A DNA stretch of 64,000 nucleotides from Aquimonas sp. (GTDB lineage: Bacteria; Pseudomonadota; Gammaproteobacteria; Xanthomonadales; Xanthomonadaceae): assembly GCA_022241605.1 (NCBI GenBank), contig JAKOMQ010000002.1, positions 120,467 to 184,466 on the forward strand, given 5' to 3'. Positions 38,042 to 46,567 of this stretch are shown here, piece after piece. Numbering within the stretch: the first letter of the stretch is position 1; each line of letters begins with the position of its first letter. A program made the translations under genes and the position numbers. Below the pieces are notes generated by a model. It saw only the letters and a list, made by a program, of their open reading frames with translations, was not told the origin of the DNA and did not search any database.

Positions 38042-38815
38042 ATGTCGCTGATCCTGGAAGCACTCAAGAAATCCGAAGCCGAGCGGCGCCTTGGCCGCGC
38101 GCCGGGCTTGATGGACAGCCAGCCGCTGGCCGCGCGCCGCCGCAGTGCGCGCTGGCAGATACCGGCGGCCCTCACCGCGCTGCTGGCGGTGGCCGTCGGC
38201 GCCTACTGGCTGGGACAGCGCGGCGGGGTCGAAGGCGCAGCCTCCAACGCGGCGCCCTTGGCGCAGGCGCCTACGCTGGCTACGGCGCCGACGCAGGATG
38301 CCGTGGAGCGAGCGCCTCCCACCGATGCGATGCGTCCGGCGCCGCCCGCACCTGCGCCTGCAGCGCCCGTATCGCGCCTGCCCTCGGATCCCGGCTTCCG
38401 CTCGACGGAGCGCGAATCGGTGCCGCAACACGCCCAGCCCCTGCCGCCACCGCCGACACAGGCGGCGCCAGCCGCTGCGCCACCGGCTCCGCTGCCAGCC
38501 CCCGCACCTGAAGCAGCACCCGCAGCCACGATCGACACGTCGCCGCCGACCACGCCGACCGCTGCACCGGAACCGGCGCGCGAGCTGCTGCCCAGCCTTT
38601 CGCAGCTAAACGCCGCCCAGCGCGAGGGCCTGCCGCCGCTGCGCACCAGCATGCATGTGTACACCGACGACCCCTCCACCCGGGTGGTCATCATTGACGG
38701 CCGCCGCCTGCGCGAGGGCGAAACGGTCGCCCCGGGCCTGCAGCTGCAGGCCATCGAGCGCGACGCCAGCGTGCTGGACTACCACGGACTGCGCTTCCGG
38801 CTGCCGCGTCCGTGA
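38042..38815 (+). CDS. gspB: General secretion pathway protein B
   Basis: 257 aa. The N-terminal signature MSLILEALKKSEAERRLG is diagnostic of GspB/ExeB. A membrane helix (about 38-56) is followed by a long Ala/Pro linker (residues about 60-180) that spans the periplasm and a C-terminal GspB domain, LPPLRTSMHVYTDDPSTRVVIIDGRRLREGE...LDYHGLRFRLPRP. It works with GspA in secretin assembly. Its stop overlaps the GTG start of the rhomboid gene (GTGA at 38812-38815). Confidence 0.92.
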   Translation: MSLILEALKKSEAERRLGRAPGLMDSQPLAARRRSARWQIPAALTALLAVAVGAYWLGQRGGVEGAASNAAPLAQAPTLATAPTQDAVERAPPTDAMRPAPPAPAPAAPVSRLPSDPGFRSTERESVPQHAQPLPPPPTQAAPAAAPPAPLPAPAPEAAPAATIDTSPPTTPTAAPEPARELLPSLSQLNAAQREGLPPLRTSMHVYTDDPSTRVVIIDGRRLREGETVAPGLQLQAIERDASVLDYHGLRFRLPRP

Positions 38816-39504
38816 GCGTGTTCTCGCACGTCCCATCGCGCCAGCGCAGCCATCGGCGCTGGGCCACACCCCTGATCGTGACGCTGAGCATGGCCGGTTT
38901 CGTCTGGCTGGCCAACGTCGAGCCGTCCGCCCGCGCCGAGGTGCTGCTGCGCTGGGGCACGGTGCCAGCCACGCTGTTCCAGCCCTCGCAGATGATGGAC
39001 AGCCTGTGGGAGCCCGGCAGCCTCAGCCTGCTCAGCTCACTGTTTCTGCACGCCAACTGGCTGCACCTGCTTGGCAACCTGCTGTTCCTCCTGATTTTCG
39101 GACTGCCGGCCGAGCGCAGCCTTGGTCCGATGCGATTTCTTCTGCTGTTCGTGATCTGCGGCATGGCTGGCAACCTGAGCGCTGCCTGGTCGCTGGACGA
39201 CAGCGCGGCGGTCATCATCGGCTCCAGCGGCGCCGTCTCAGGCCTGATCGGAGCCTTCCTGGTGCTGTTCCCGCGCGCCGAGCTGGCAATCGTGCTGCCG
39301 CTTGGACTGTTCCTGGAGTTCGTGCGCACCCCAGCCTCGGTGATGATCGGGCTCTGGGCCACCCTGCAGGCGCTGTTCGCTTTCGTCGGCCCCACCTTTG
39401 GCGCCGTGGCCTGGTGGGCGCACCTCGGGGGGTTCGCGCTTGGGATCGTGCTGGCGCTGGCCATGCGCCGAGGCGTAGCCCGTCGTCTGCGCCAGCGGGG
39501 CTGA
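38812..39504 (+). CDS. Rhomboid-family intramembrane serine protease
   Basis: 230 aa with about six membrane segments. The catalytic dyad is visible: Ser139 in GSSGAVSG and His204 in WWAHLGG, plus the loop motif HANWLHLLGN (oxyanion Asn). It cleaves single-pass membrane substrates; the substrate is unknown. The GTG start overlaps gspB by four bases, so it is co-translated with gspAB, a link that could tie it to secretion or envelope quality control (inference). The sequence looks like an ordinary GlpG-type rhomboid, not a rhombosortase. Confidence 0.9.
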   Translation: MSVFSHVPSRQRSHRRWATPLIVTLSMAGFVWLANVEPSARAEVLLRWGTVPATLFQPSQMMDSLWEPGSLSLLSSLFLHANWLHLLGNLLFLLIFGLPAERSLGPMRFLLLFVICGMAGNLSAAWSLDDSAAVIIGSSGAVSGLIGAFLVLFPRAELAIVLPLGLFLEFVRTPASVMIGLWATLQALFAFVGPTFGAVAWWAHLGGFALGIVLALAMRRGVARRLRQRG

Positions 39505-39637
39505 CGCGCACGCAGCCGCGACAGCGGATTGGGCATCCTGCGCCGGCTTGCATATACTCGATCATTGGCCTTGATCAAGGCCGACGGGGCCGAGTCTGGC
39601 GCCGCTGCCCTCGACCCCTCGGCTCCTGTAATCCGGA

Positions 39638-39961
39638 ATGACCAGCCCACGTCTCTACAAGGTGACTTTCCTCAACGGCGGCCGCGTGTACGAGCTGTAC
39701 GCCCGACACGTCGCGCAGGGAGCGCTGTGGGGGTTCACCGAGCTGTCGGAGCTGGTCTTCGAGTCGGGCGAAGGGCTGGTGGTGGACCCCACGGAAGAGC
39801 GCTTGAAGGCAGAGTTTGCCGACACCCGCGTGCTGCACCTGCCGCTGCAGTCGATCCTGCGGATCGAGGAAGTCGAACGACGCGGCCAGCTTTCGATCCG
39901 AGATGCCGGCACCGGAGAGCGCGTCGTGACGCCGTTCCCGGTTCCGGGCCGACCCCGTTGA
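39638..39961 (+). CDS. DUF1820 family protein
   Basis: 107 aa matching DUF1820 along its full length: YKVTFLNGGRVYELYARHVAQGALWGFTELSELVF, VVDPTEERLKAEFADTRVLHLPLQSILRIEEVERRG. It is a small soluble protein found almost only in gammaproteobacteria, of unknown role. It is 133 bases after the rhomboid gene and probably separately transcribed. Confidence 0.88.
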   Translation: MTSPRLYKVTFLNGGRVYELYARHVAQGALWGFTELSELVFESGEGLVVDPTEERLKAEFADTRVLHLPLQSILRIEEVERRGQLSIRDAGTGERVVTPFPVPGRPR

Positions 39962-40018
39962 CGCGCGGGCTCCCGGCAGTACCCTCACGCGCCTGAAACA
40001 AAACACAACAAGGGCAAA

Positions 40019-40885
40019 ATGAATATTTCAATGAACCGTGTTGCCATCTTCATTGATGCCGGCTACCTGTATGCATCGGCGATCAAGCTGCTGACGGGCA
40101 TCAAGCAGTCCCGCAGCGCGATCACCCTGTCCTACGAGGACTTCCTCGACTACATCATCCGCCAGTCCGAGGCGCTGACCCGCCGCGAACTGCTGCGCGT
40201 GTACTGGTACGACGGCACCAGCTCGGGCCCCACGGGCGCACACCGCAAACTGGCCTACCAGGCCAACGTCAAGCTGCGCCTCGGCATGGTCAGCCTGACC
40301 GGCGAGCAGAAAGGCGTCGACTCGCTGCTGATCATGGACATGGCCAACCTCGCCCAGAACCGTGCGCTGAGTGATGCCGTGGTGCTGACTGGCGATGAAG
40401 ACATCCGCGTCGGCGTGGTGCTTGCCCAGCAGTACGGCGTGCGCGTGCACCTCATCGGCATCGCCGACCCCGATGGCGAGCGCAACCAGAGTTCAATGCT
40501 CCAGCAGGAAGCCGACACCACCGGCCTGATCTCGCTGGAAGAGCTGCAGAAATTCGCGACCGTCAACGACCGCTCCGGCATGGACGGCGAAGAGGACGAG
40601 TACGGCGACGATCCCGCCACCGTGGCGCTGGTGCAGCAGCTGCTGGAAGAGGCCGCCCACCTGCTGATCTCGACCCTGAGCCCGGACGAACTGATCCAGG
40701 CGCGGATGGCGCTTGGCACCGGCGCCCAGGCCGTGCCGCCCCTGCTTGACCGCCAGCTGCTGATGGCCGGCCGTCAGCGCATGCAGCGCGACCTGATGCC
40801 GCACGAGAAGCGCCAGCTGCGCGCGCGCTTCGTGGCCCAGCTCAAGCGCGCCGCGCCGGACCCCGACGAGAAGCCCGAAGCCTGA
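40019..40885 (+). CDS. NYN-domain (PIN-like) putative ribonuclease
   Basis: 288 aa. The NYN fold starts RVAIFIDAGYLYASAIKLLTG with the first acidic residue (FIDAG), then KGVDSLLIMDMANLAQ and VVLTGDEDIRVGVVLAQQYGVRVHLIGI, giving the three or four acidic residues of the metal site. The C-terminal third is helical with an acidic linker (GMDGEEDEYGDDP). NYN proteins are predicted metal-dependent RNases for RNA processing. The gene is preceded by AT-rich DNA (about 39997-40018), unlike its surroundings, that may be its promoter and leader. Confidence 0.85.
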   Translation: MNISMNRVAIFIDAGYLYASAIKLLTGIKQSRSAITLSYEDFLDYIIRQSEALTRRELLRVYWYDGTSSGPTGAHRKLAYQANVKLRLGMVSLTGEQKGVDSLLIMDMANLAQNRALSDAVVLTGDEDIRVGVVLAQQYGVRVHLIGIADPDGERNQSSMLQQEADTTGLISLEELQKFATVNDRSGMDGEEDEYGDDPATVALVQQLLEEAAHLLISTLSPDELIQARMALGTGAQAVPPLLDRQLLMAGRQRMQRDLMPHEKRQLRARFVAQLKRAAPDPDEKPEA

Positions 40886-40974
40886 CCGCACTCCCGGCGC
40901 GCGCCTCGGCGCAGCGCCGCGCGCTTCACTGCACTCGCATCGAGGGCATGCTTCGGCGCTTCCGCATGTCGGCT

Positions 40975-41835
40975 TCAGCGCCGCAGCACCAGGGCGATGC
41001 CCCCAAGTACCGCGAGCGAGGCCAGCACCAGCCGCAGCCCGAGCGGCTCGGCCAGCAGCACGACGCCAGCGAGCGCCGTCAGCACCGGCACCGACAGCTG
41101 CAGGGTCGCCGCGCTGCTGGCGCGCAGCACCGGCAATACCCGGTACCAGACCGCATAGCCGAGGCCAGAGGTCAGCGCACCCGAGGCGATCGCCAGCCAC
41201 AGCCCGGCGCTGTCGATGCGGGCCTCGGCGAACATCAGCGCGCTGGCCAGCAGCGCGAACGGCAGGGCCCGCAGGAAATTGCCGGCGGTCGCCGCGGTCG
41301 GGTCGCCGCCCGTGCGTCCGCGCAGGCTGTAGACGCCCCAGCACACGCCTGCCGCCAGCATCATCAGCGCCGGCTGCAGCGGCGGCGCGCTCAAGCCGGG
41401 CAGCAGCAAGCCCACCAGCCCCGCCACGGCAAGCAGCAGGCCCAGCCACTGCGTGATAGCCAGGCGTTCGCCACGCAGCAGGCCCCAGCCGATCATGCTG
41501 GCCTGGACGGCGCCGAACAGGATCAGCGCCCCGGTGCCGGCTGACAGCCCGGTGTAGGCCCAGGAAAACCCGATGGCGTAGCCGAACAGGGCAAGGCCGG
41601 AGGCCCAGCTGCCTGATCGCAGGGCCTGCGGGTGACGCAGACCCACCAGCATCGCCAGTACCGCCGCGCCCGCCGCGAGCCGCACCAGGGTGAAGCTGGT
41701 GGGGTCGATGGCGGTATCGCGCAGCGCCGCCCGGCACAGCAGTGAGTTGCCGGCGAACGCCGTCAGCGCCAGGGCGGTGAGCCCGGCGAGGCGCCAGGCC
41801 GGCATCCGTGCCGGCACGCTCTGGCCCGCGCTCAA
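40975..41835 (-). CDS. EamA/DMT-superfamily exporter
   Basis: 286 aa with ten predicted membrane helices in two EamA halves (first half WRLAGLTALALTAFAGNSLLCRAAL ... GLLLPGL; second half LMMLAAGVCWGVYSLRGR ... LSVPVLTALAGVVLLAEPLGLRL). Substrates in the family include amino acids and metabolites; none can be assigned. The first start is TTG 41835, overlapping the upstream OmpA-family stop (TTGA); ATG 41805 (MPAWRLAG) is an equally likely start. Confidence 0.88.
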   Translation of the reverse strand: MSAGQSVPARMPAWRLAGLTALALTAFAGNSLLCRAALRDTAIDPTSFTLVRLAAGAAVLAMLVGLRHPQALRSGSWASGLALFGYAIGFSWAYTGLSAGTGALILFGAVQASMIGWGLLRGERLAITQWLGLLLAVAGLVGLLLPGLSAPPLQPALMMLAAGVCWGVYSLRGRTGGDPTAATAGNFLRALPFALLASALMFAEARIDSAGLWLAIASGALTSGLGYAVWYRVLPVLRASSAATLQLSVPVLTALAGVVLLAEPLGLRLVLASLAVLGGIALVLRR

Positions 41836-44159
41836 TCGATCGGACAGCTCTTGGCCTCGGCCGAGCCCGCACCGGCGGCGCTGACCCGGCGCACCAGCAC
41901 GGTGCTGGAGGCGGTCAGGCCGGCGGCGTTACGGATGGTGTAGACGAAGCGATCGGTGCCGCACCAGTTGTCGTCCGGCTGGTAGCGCACGCGGCCGTCC
42001 TCGATCGTTGCCCGCCCGCGGAAAGGCGTGCCCACGCTGTCGATGCTGATGGCCAGCCCCTGCGGATCGAAATCGTTGGCCAGCACGTCGATCAGCACCG
42101 GCTGGATGCCGACCGTGGTCGCCTCGTCGGGCACCGCCACCGGCGGCAGGGCCGCCGCTACGAGGATCGTGAGGGTGCTGCCGGCCTCGGCGCCGCGGGC
42201 GTTGCGGATGCGGTACTCGAGCACCTCGGTGTAACCCTCGGCGCCGCCGCCCGGGGTGTAGCGCACCGACCCGTCGGCGCTGAACTCGACGCTGCCGCGA
42301 ACCGGCTCCGACACCGAGACCAGGCTGAGCGCCAGCCCGGCGGGATCGCTGTCGTTGGCCAGCAGGTTGACGCTGACCGGCACCCCGAACACCGTGCTGG
42401 CCTGGTCAGGCTGCGCCACTGGCGGCGCCGCCACGGTAATCCGCACCTGCGCGCTTGCGCTGAACTCACCGTCGCTCACCGTGTAGCCGAAGCTGTCGGT
42501 GCCGGCGAAGCCGGCGCGCGGTGTGTAGAGCACCCGGCTACCGGCGATCTCGGCGCTGCCGTTGGCCGGCGGCGTGATCGAGACGATGGCCAACGCGTCG
42601 CCGTCGGGGTCGCTGTCGTTGGCCAGCACCGCAATCGGGAAGGCCACTGCCCCGGCCGGCACCTCGACCACGTCGTCCACCGCCAGCGGCGGACGGTTGA
42701 TCAGCTGCTGCGGACCCAGCTGCTCGCTCTGCTCGACGGTCTCGAAGCGGTAGACGTCGACGGTACGCTTGTGCGCGGCCGGGTTGCGCAGCGCGCGCTC
42801 GATCCAGGCGGCCGGCACCGGCACCGCCTCGCGGCGCCACTCCACGCGCTGCTCGGTGCGCGGCGGGCCCTGCTCGCTGCGCTCCTCCACGCTGAGGAAG
42901 CTCACGTCCACGCGGCGGTTGCGCGCGCGATTGTCTTCGCCGTCGTTGGCGAAACGCGGCTTCAGCTCGCCTTCGCCGCGCACGTCGAGCTCGGCCGCAT
43001 CGACGCCGCGGGCGATCAGGAACTCCGCCACCGCGCGTGCGCGCCGCTCCGACAGCCCCTGGTTGTAAGCCTCCCGGCCGAGGTCGCAGGTGTGTCCCAC
43101 GATCTCCACCCGCGACACCCGCGTATCCGAGGCGATCGCCTGGACCAGCCGCGCCAGTTCGGCCTCGTCATTGGCCAGCAGGCTGAAACGGTCGAGCCGG
43201 AAGAAGGCTGCCGCCTCCATGCCGACCTCATTGCGCACCAGCACCGGCTCGCCGGGCACCTGCACTTCGATGACCTGCTCGATCTCGCGCATCGGCTGCA
43301 CCTCGCGCCAGGCGCCGGCACCGCTGAAGTCGTAGCGCCACAGCAGCCAGGCGCGGCTGTCGCTGCGGTCCTGCACGAAATCACCGGCGCGACGCAGGCC
43401 CTCGAGGTTCAGGGCGAAGCTGTGGCCGCTGCCGGGGATGAACTTCTCCACGCCCAGCGAGAGGGTGTTCTGGTGCGAGCTGTAGTCGCCCCACTCACGG
43501 TCCAATCCGCCCTGCAGGCGTAGCGCGGCATCCTCGAAGTAGCGGCCGAAGCGCGCGCCGACGCCGTGGTCGTAGGCCTGCTCGAAGGCGCGGGTGACCG
43601 TGGTGACGGTGCGCTGCTGGGTGAAGGGCCGCCCGGCCGGCGTGGTGCCGGTCAGGGTGCTGGTGGCGGCGACGCTGCGCGTGTCGACCAGACGCTCGTC
43701 GGTGAGGCCCTGCGAGAGATAGGCATGGCCGAACCAGCGCTCACGCTCGAAGCCGAAGCCGAGGCTGGCCTTGCGGTCGCCCATGACGTTCCGATCGACC
43801 GCCAGAAAGGCCTTGCTGACCGTCAGTTGATCCGGACTGTCGATGGCGTCCTGCGCGCTGCGCCCGCCCCACAGCCAGTGGCGGCCGAGCTTGAGCCCCG
43901 CCGCGCCGCCCTGCCCGTACCAGCCCTCGGCCAGCCAGGCCTGACGCCCGTCATCGCCGAAGACAGCGAGGAAATCGCCGGTGAAGTCGCCATCGCGGTC
44001 GAGGCCCAGGCCGATCCGCCCGTTGCTGCCGACGTACGTGATCGGCACCGTGTTGACCGATTCACGCTCGGTGCCGGCCGGTTGGGCGTGCAGCAGGCCG
44101 CAGGCGAGGCTCAGGGCAGCCGCCACCAAGGCGGGCAACATTCCACGAGAACGGGACAT
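41832..44159 (-). CDS. OmpA-family outer-membrane protein with Ig-like repeats
   Basis: 775 aa. Signal peptide (MSRSRGMLPALVAAALSLACGLLHA), then about 300 residues of beta-rich sequence resembling an outer-membrane barrel (alternating aromatic strands such as KASLGFGFERERWFGHAYLSQG), an OmpA/peptidoglycan-binding domain (VEIVGHTCDLGREAYNQGLSERRA...NRRVDVSFLS), and a C-terminal series of three Ig/cadherin-like units with VLANDSDPDGDALAIVSI-type motifs. Placing the OmpA domain before the Ig-like repeats is unusual; the C-terminus may therefore reach outside or lie in the periplasm. Probably cell-envelope structure or adhesion. Confidence 0.8.
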   Translation of the reverse strand: MSRSRGMLPALVAAALSLACGLLHAQPAGTERESVNTVPITYVGSNGRIGLGLDRDGDFTGDFLAVFGDDGRQAWLAEGWYGQGGAAGLKLGRHWLWGGRSAQDAIDSPDQLTVSKAFLAVDRNVMGDRKASLGFGFERERWFGHAYLSQGLTDERLVDTRSVAATSTLTGTTPAGRPFTQQRTVTTVTRAFEQAYDHGVGARFGRYFEDAALRLQGGLDREWGDYSSHQNTLSLGVEKFIPGSGHSFALNLEGLRRAGDFVQDRSDSRAWLLWRYDFSGAGAWREVQPMREIEQVIEVQVPGEPVLVRNEVGMEAAAFFRLDRFSLLANDEAELARLVQAIASDTRVSRVEIVGHTCDLGREAYNQGLSERRARAVAEFLIARGVDAAELDVRGEGELKPRFANDGEDNRARNRRVDVSFLSVEERSEQGPPRTEQRVEWRREAVPVPAAWIERALRNPAAHKRTVDVYRFETVEQSEQLGPQQLINRPPLAVDDVVEVPAGAVAFPIAVLANDSDPDGDALAIVSITPPANGSAEIAGSRVLYTPRAGFAGTDSFGYTVSDGEFSASAQVRITVAAPPVAQPDQASTVFGVPVSVNLLANDSDPAGLALSLVSVSEPVRGSVEFSADGSVRYTPGGGAEGYTEVLEYRIRNARGAEAGSTLTILVAAALPPVAVPDEATTVGIQPVLIDVLANDFDPQGLAISIDSVGTPFRGRATIEDGRVRYQPDDNWCGTDRFVYTIRNAAGLTASSTVLVRRVSAAGAGSAEAKSCPID

Positions 44160-44261
44160 GGCGGGCTCCAGCGAATCGGGAAAGAACGCGAGAGCCTAGC
44201 AGTTTCTTCACGCGCAACGCCGCGGCCAGCCTGCGGGCGATGGGCCGCCGCCGCCGCAGGC

Positions 44262-46370
44262 TCAGAAGCGGTAGCGCACGCCGAACTCGAAGCTGCGCTC
44301 CGGCCCGATGTAGAGGCCCTGGCGCAGGCCAGCGATGTAGTCCTTGTCGGTCAGGTTCTTGATCGCGCCGGACAGGCTCAGGTTCTCGCTGAGCGCGTAG
44401 CTGGCGGTCAGGTCGGTCGTCGAATAGGACGGCATCAGCCCACCCCAGGTGCCGGTGGAGGCCGTGGTGAACTCGCGGCGGTTGAGGCCGTCGCCGAACT
44501 GCTCGCTGACGTAGTTGAACAGCAGCGCCGCCTGCAGCGGTCCGGCCTGGTAGGCCAGCGAGAGGTTGGCCATGCGCTCGGGCGCATAGGCGATGCGGTT
44601 GCCCTTCAGCGCCTCGCCCGGACGGTCCTCGCGGTACTCGGCCGTCGGTATCCAGGTGAAATTGCCCTCAAGCCGCAGGCTGCTGCCGATCGCGTAGCCA
44701 AGGGCACCCTCCAGGCCGCGATGCAGGGCGTCGCCCTGATTGGGCGCGCGGATGCCGGACACGCCCGGATCCACCTGGTTGGAGAAGTCCATCTGGAAGG
44801 CGGTCGCCGAGTAGCTGAAGGCGCCGTGGTCGCCGCGCAGGCCGAACTCCAGGTTGAGCGACTTCTCCGCTTCGGTGGGCGTGTCGCCTGCGCCCAGCAC
44901 GCTGCCGACCAGCGGCGGCGCGAACGCGCGATAGACGCTGCCGAACACCTGCACCGAGGGGTTGATGACCCAGGTGGCGCCCAGGCCCGGCATCACTTCG
45001 GTGTTGCTGAAGCTGTCCGCGGGCGCCGTGCTGCGACGGTTCTTGCGGGTCTGCTCGAAGCTCTCCACGCGTAGGCCGGCGGTGACGGACAGCTGCTCGC
45101 TGATGTCGAAACGGTTTTGCGCGAACAAGGCCAGGCTATCGCCGGAATCCAGCCGATCCTGCGAGATGCCGCCGCGGCCGAGGTCCGGCGTGCGCGGACG
45201 CCCGCGCACGGCCAGCACGGTCACGTCCTTCATGTCCTCCTGCATCAGGCGCAGGCCGAACTCGGCCTCGTTGCCGATGCCGAACGCGGCATGGTCGAGG
45301 CTGAGCCGGGTCTCAAGGCCAAGGCGAGTGAACTCACGGTTGTTGCCGTTGAGGTTGTTGCCATAGTTCCAGACCGTGTAGCCCTCGGGGCTGCTGGTGG
45401 TGGCGGCGCCGCTGACGGTGGCGAAGCGCCAGTAGTCGCGGTACATCTCGCTGGCGTAGAACAGGGTCTTCAGGCGCGCACTCGCGCTCAGCTCCCAGTC
45501 GTGGTTCAGATCGAAGGAAGTGCGTCCGGTCAGGAAGAAGTCGTCCGGAGCCGGGTTGAAGCGCGCGCCGGCCGCATAGGCATCGGGAAAAATGCCGCGG
45601 TAGGAGATGTTGGCGTCGTTCTTGTAGTGCGCCAGCTTGAAGCCGATCGACTGGTGGTCGCCGATGGTCAGACCCGACTTCAGCATCAGATCCGTCATGC
45701 CGTAGCCCTTGTCCATGAAGCCATCGCTTTCGGCGCGGGTGGCGATCAGGCCGAAGCTGGCGTCGCCGCCGCGGGTGCTGGCGCCCAGCTCCGCGGTTGC
45801 CTCGACGGTATCCCAGGAGCCGATGCGCGCCGACACCACGGCGCCGTCCTCGGGCGTGCGGGTCAGGAAGTTGATAACGCCGCCGATGGTGTTGGGGCCG
45901 TAGCGCAGCGAGGCCGCACCCTTCAGCACCTCAACCCCCTCCATGCGCTGGATGCGCGGGTTGTAATAGCGGCTGTTGCCCACGAACAGTCCGGGCTGGA
46001 TCGGCACGCCGTCCTCCAGCACCAGGGTCTTGTAATCGCCGGCGGTCAATCCGCGCACGCCGATGTTGGTGACCACCGCGCTCTCTTCCTCGCGCTTGAT
46101 GAAGATGCCCGGCACGCGGCGCAGCACGTCCTCGGTGGAGCGCGGCTGGATCTGGTCGATCTGCGCGGCAGTGATCACTTCCACCGCACCCGGGATCAGG
46201 CTGGCCTGGTTCTCGGCCTTGCCGACCACGTCGATGCGCGGCATGGCCACGGCGTCGTCCTGCTCCGCGGCCAGCGCCGCGCCGGCGCCCATCGACAGGG
46301 CCAAGCCCAGGGCGAGTGCAAGCGGGCGGCGACGCGGGGATGCAGCGCGGAAATCTGGGGTGCGGTTCAT
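44262..46370 (-). CDS. TonB-dependent receptor (FecA-like)
   Basis: 702 aa. Signal peptide ending GAALA-AEQ, a short N-terminus with a TonB-box-like VAMPRIDVVG, plug domain (AAQIDQIQPRSTEDVLRRVPGIFI ... NIGVRGLTAGDYKTLVLEDGVPI ... GVEVLKGAASLRYGPNTIGGVINFLTRTP), then a 22-strand barrel ending in aromatic RSFEFGVRYRF. It imports a metal-chelate or similar ligand; the plug resembles FecA (iron-citrate) receptors, but no fecIR or ABC genes flank it. ATG 46370 was chosen; longer frames lack a signal peptide. A metal-regulator-like palindrome lies 50 bases upstream. Confidence 0.88.
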   Translation of the reverse strand: MNRTPDFRAASPRRRPLALALGLALSMGAGAALAAEQDDAVAMPRIDVVGKAENQASLIPGAVEVITAAQIDQIQPRSTEDVLRRVPGIFIKREEESAVVTNIGVRGLTAGDYKTLVLEDGVPIQPGLFVGNSRYYNPRIQRMEGVEVLKGAASLRYGPNTIGGVINFLTRTPEDGAVVSARIGSWDTVEATAELGASTRGGDASFGLIATRAESDGFMDKGYGMTDLMLKSGLTIGDHQSIGFKLAHYKNDANISYRGIFPDAYAAGARFNPAPDDFFLTGRTSFDLNHDWELSASARLKTLFYASEMYRDYWRFATVSGAATTSSPEGYTVWNYGNNLNGNNREFTRLGLETRLSLDHAAFGIGNEAEFGLRLMQEDMKDVTVLAVRGRPRTPDLGRGGISQDRLDSGDSLALFAQNRFDISEQLSVTAGLRVESFEQTRKNRRSTAPADSFSNTEVMPGLGATWVINPSVQVFGSVYRAFAPPLVGSVLGAGDTPTEAEKSLNLEFGLRGDHGAFSYSATAFQMDFSNQVDPGVSGIRAPNQGDALHRGLEGALGYAIGSSLRLEGNFTWIPTAEYREDRPGEALKGNRIAYAPERMANLSLAYQAGPLQAALLFNYVSEQFGDGLNRREFTTASTGTWGGLMPSYSTTDLTASYALSENLSLSGAIKNLTDKDYIAGLRQGLYIGPERSFEFGVRYRF

Positions 46371-46420
46371 GGGGGCTCGGCTTGGCAAATGAGGGACGCG
46401 GATCTGTTCGATCCGAAGCC

Positions 46421-46446
46421 GCAAATGATAACGCCTCGCATTTAGC
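46421..46446. promoter_or_regulatory. Candidate metal-regulator (Fur/Zur-like) palindrome
   Basis: In the receptor-parC divergent region, GCAAATG (46421-46427) is mirrored by CATTTAGC (46439-46446), around ATAACGCCTCG. Size, AT-rich arms and position 50 bases before a TonB-dependent receptor fit a Fur- or Zur-type operator. The match to either consensus is partial. Confidence 0.35.
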
Positions 46447-46567
46447 TTTGCAATTCGCTCTCCACTGCGATGGCCGAGCACGCTTCGCGCGCAGGCTGCG
46501 CGCCGGCCGCCCCGGCCCAAGCTGCTAGCATTCGCGCCCTGTCGCCGCTGCCCCCGATCGAGCCCCG

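Noticed and set aside
38812..39504. Rhombosortase acting on the DGFE proteins
   Set aside because: The protease has ordinary rhomboid motifs, and the DGFE proteins lack the C-terminal membrane helix and basic tail that rhombosortase substrates carry.
41808..43523. Long plus-strand ORF over the OmpA-family gene
   Set aside because: Antisense shadow; the minus strand carries a signal peptide, the OmpA domain and repeats.
46395..46425. tRNA-like GTTCGATCC sequence
   Set aside because: There is no acceptor or anticodon stem around it; it is coincidental sequence in the receptor-parC gap.
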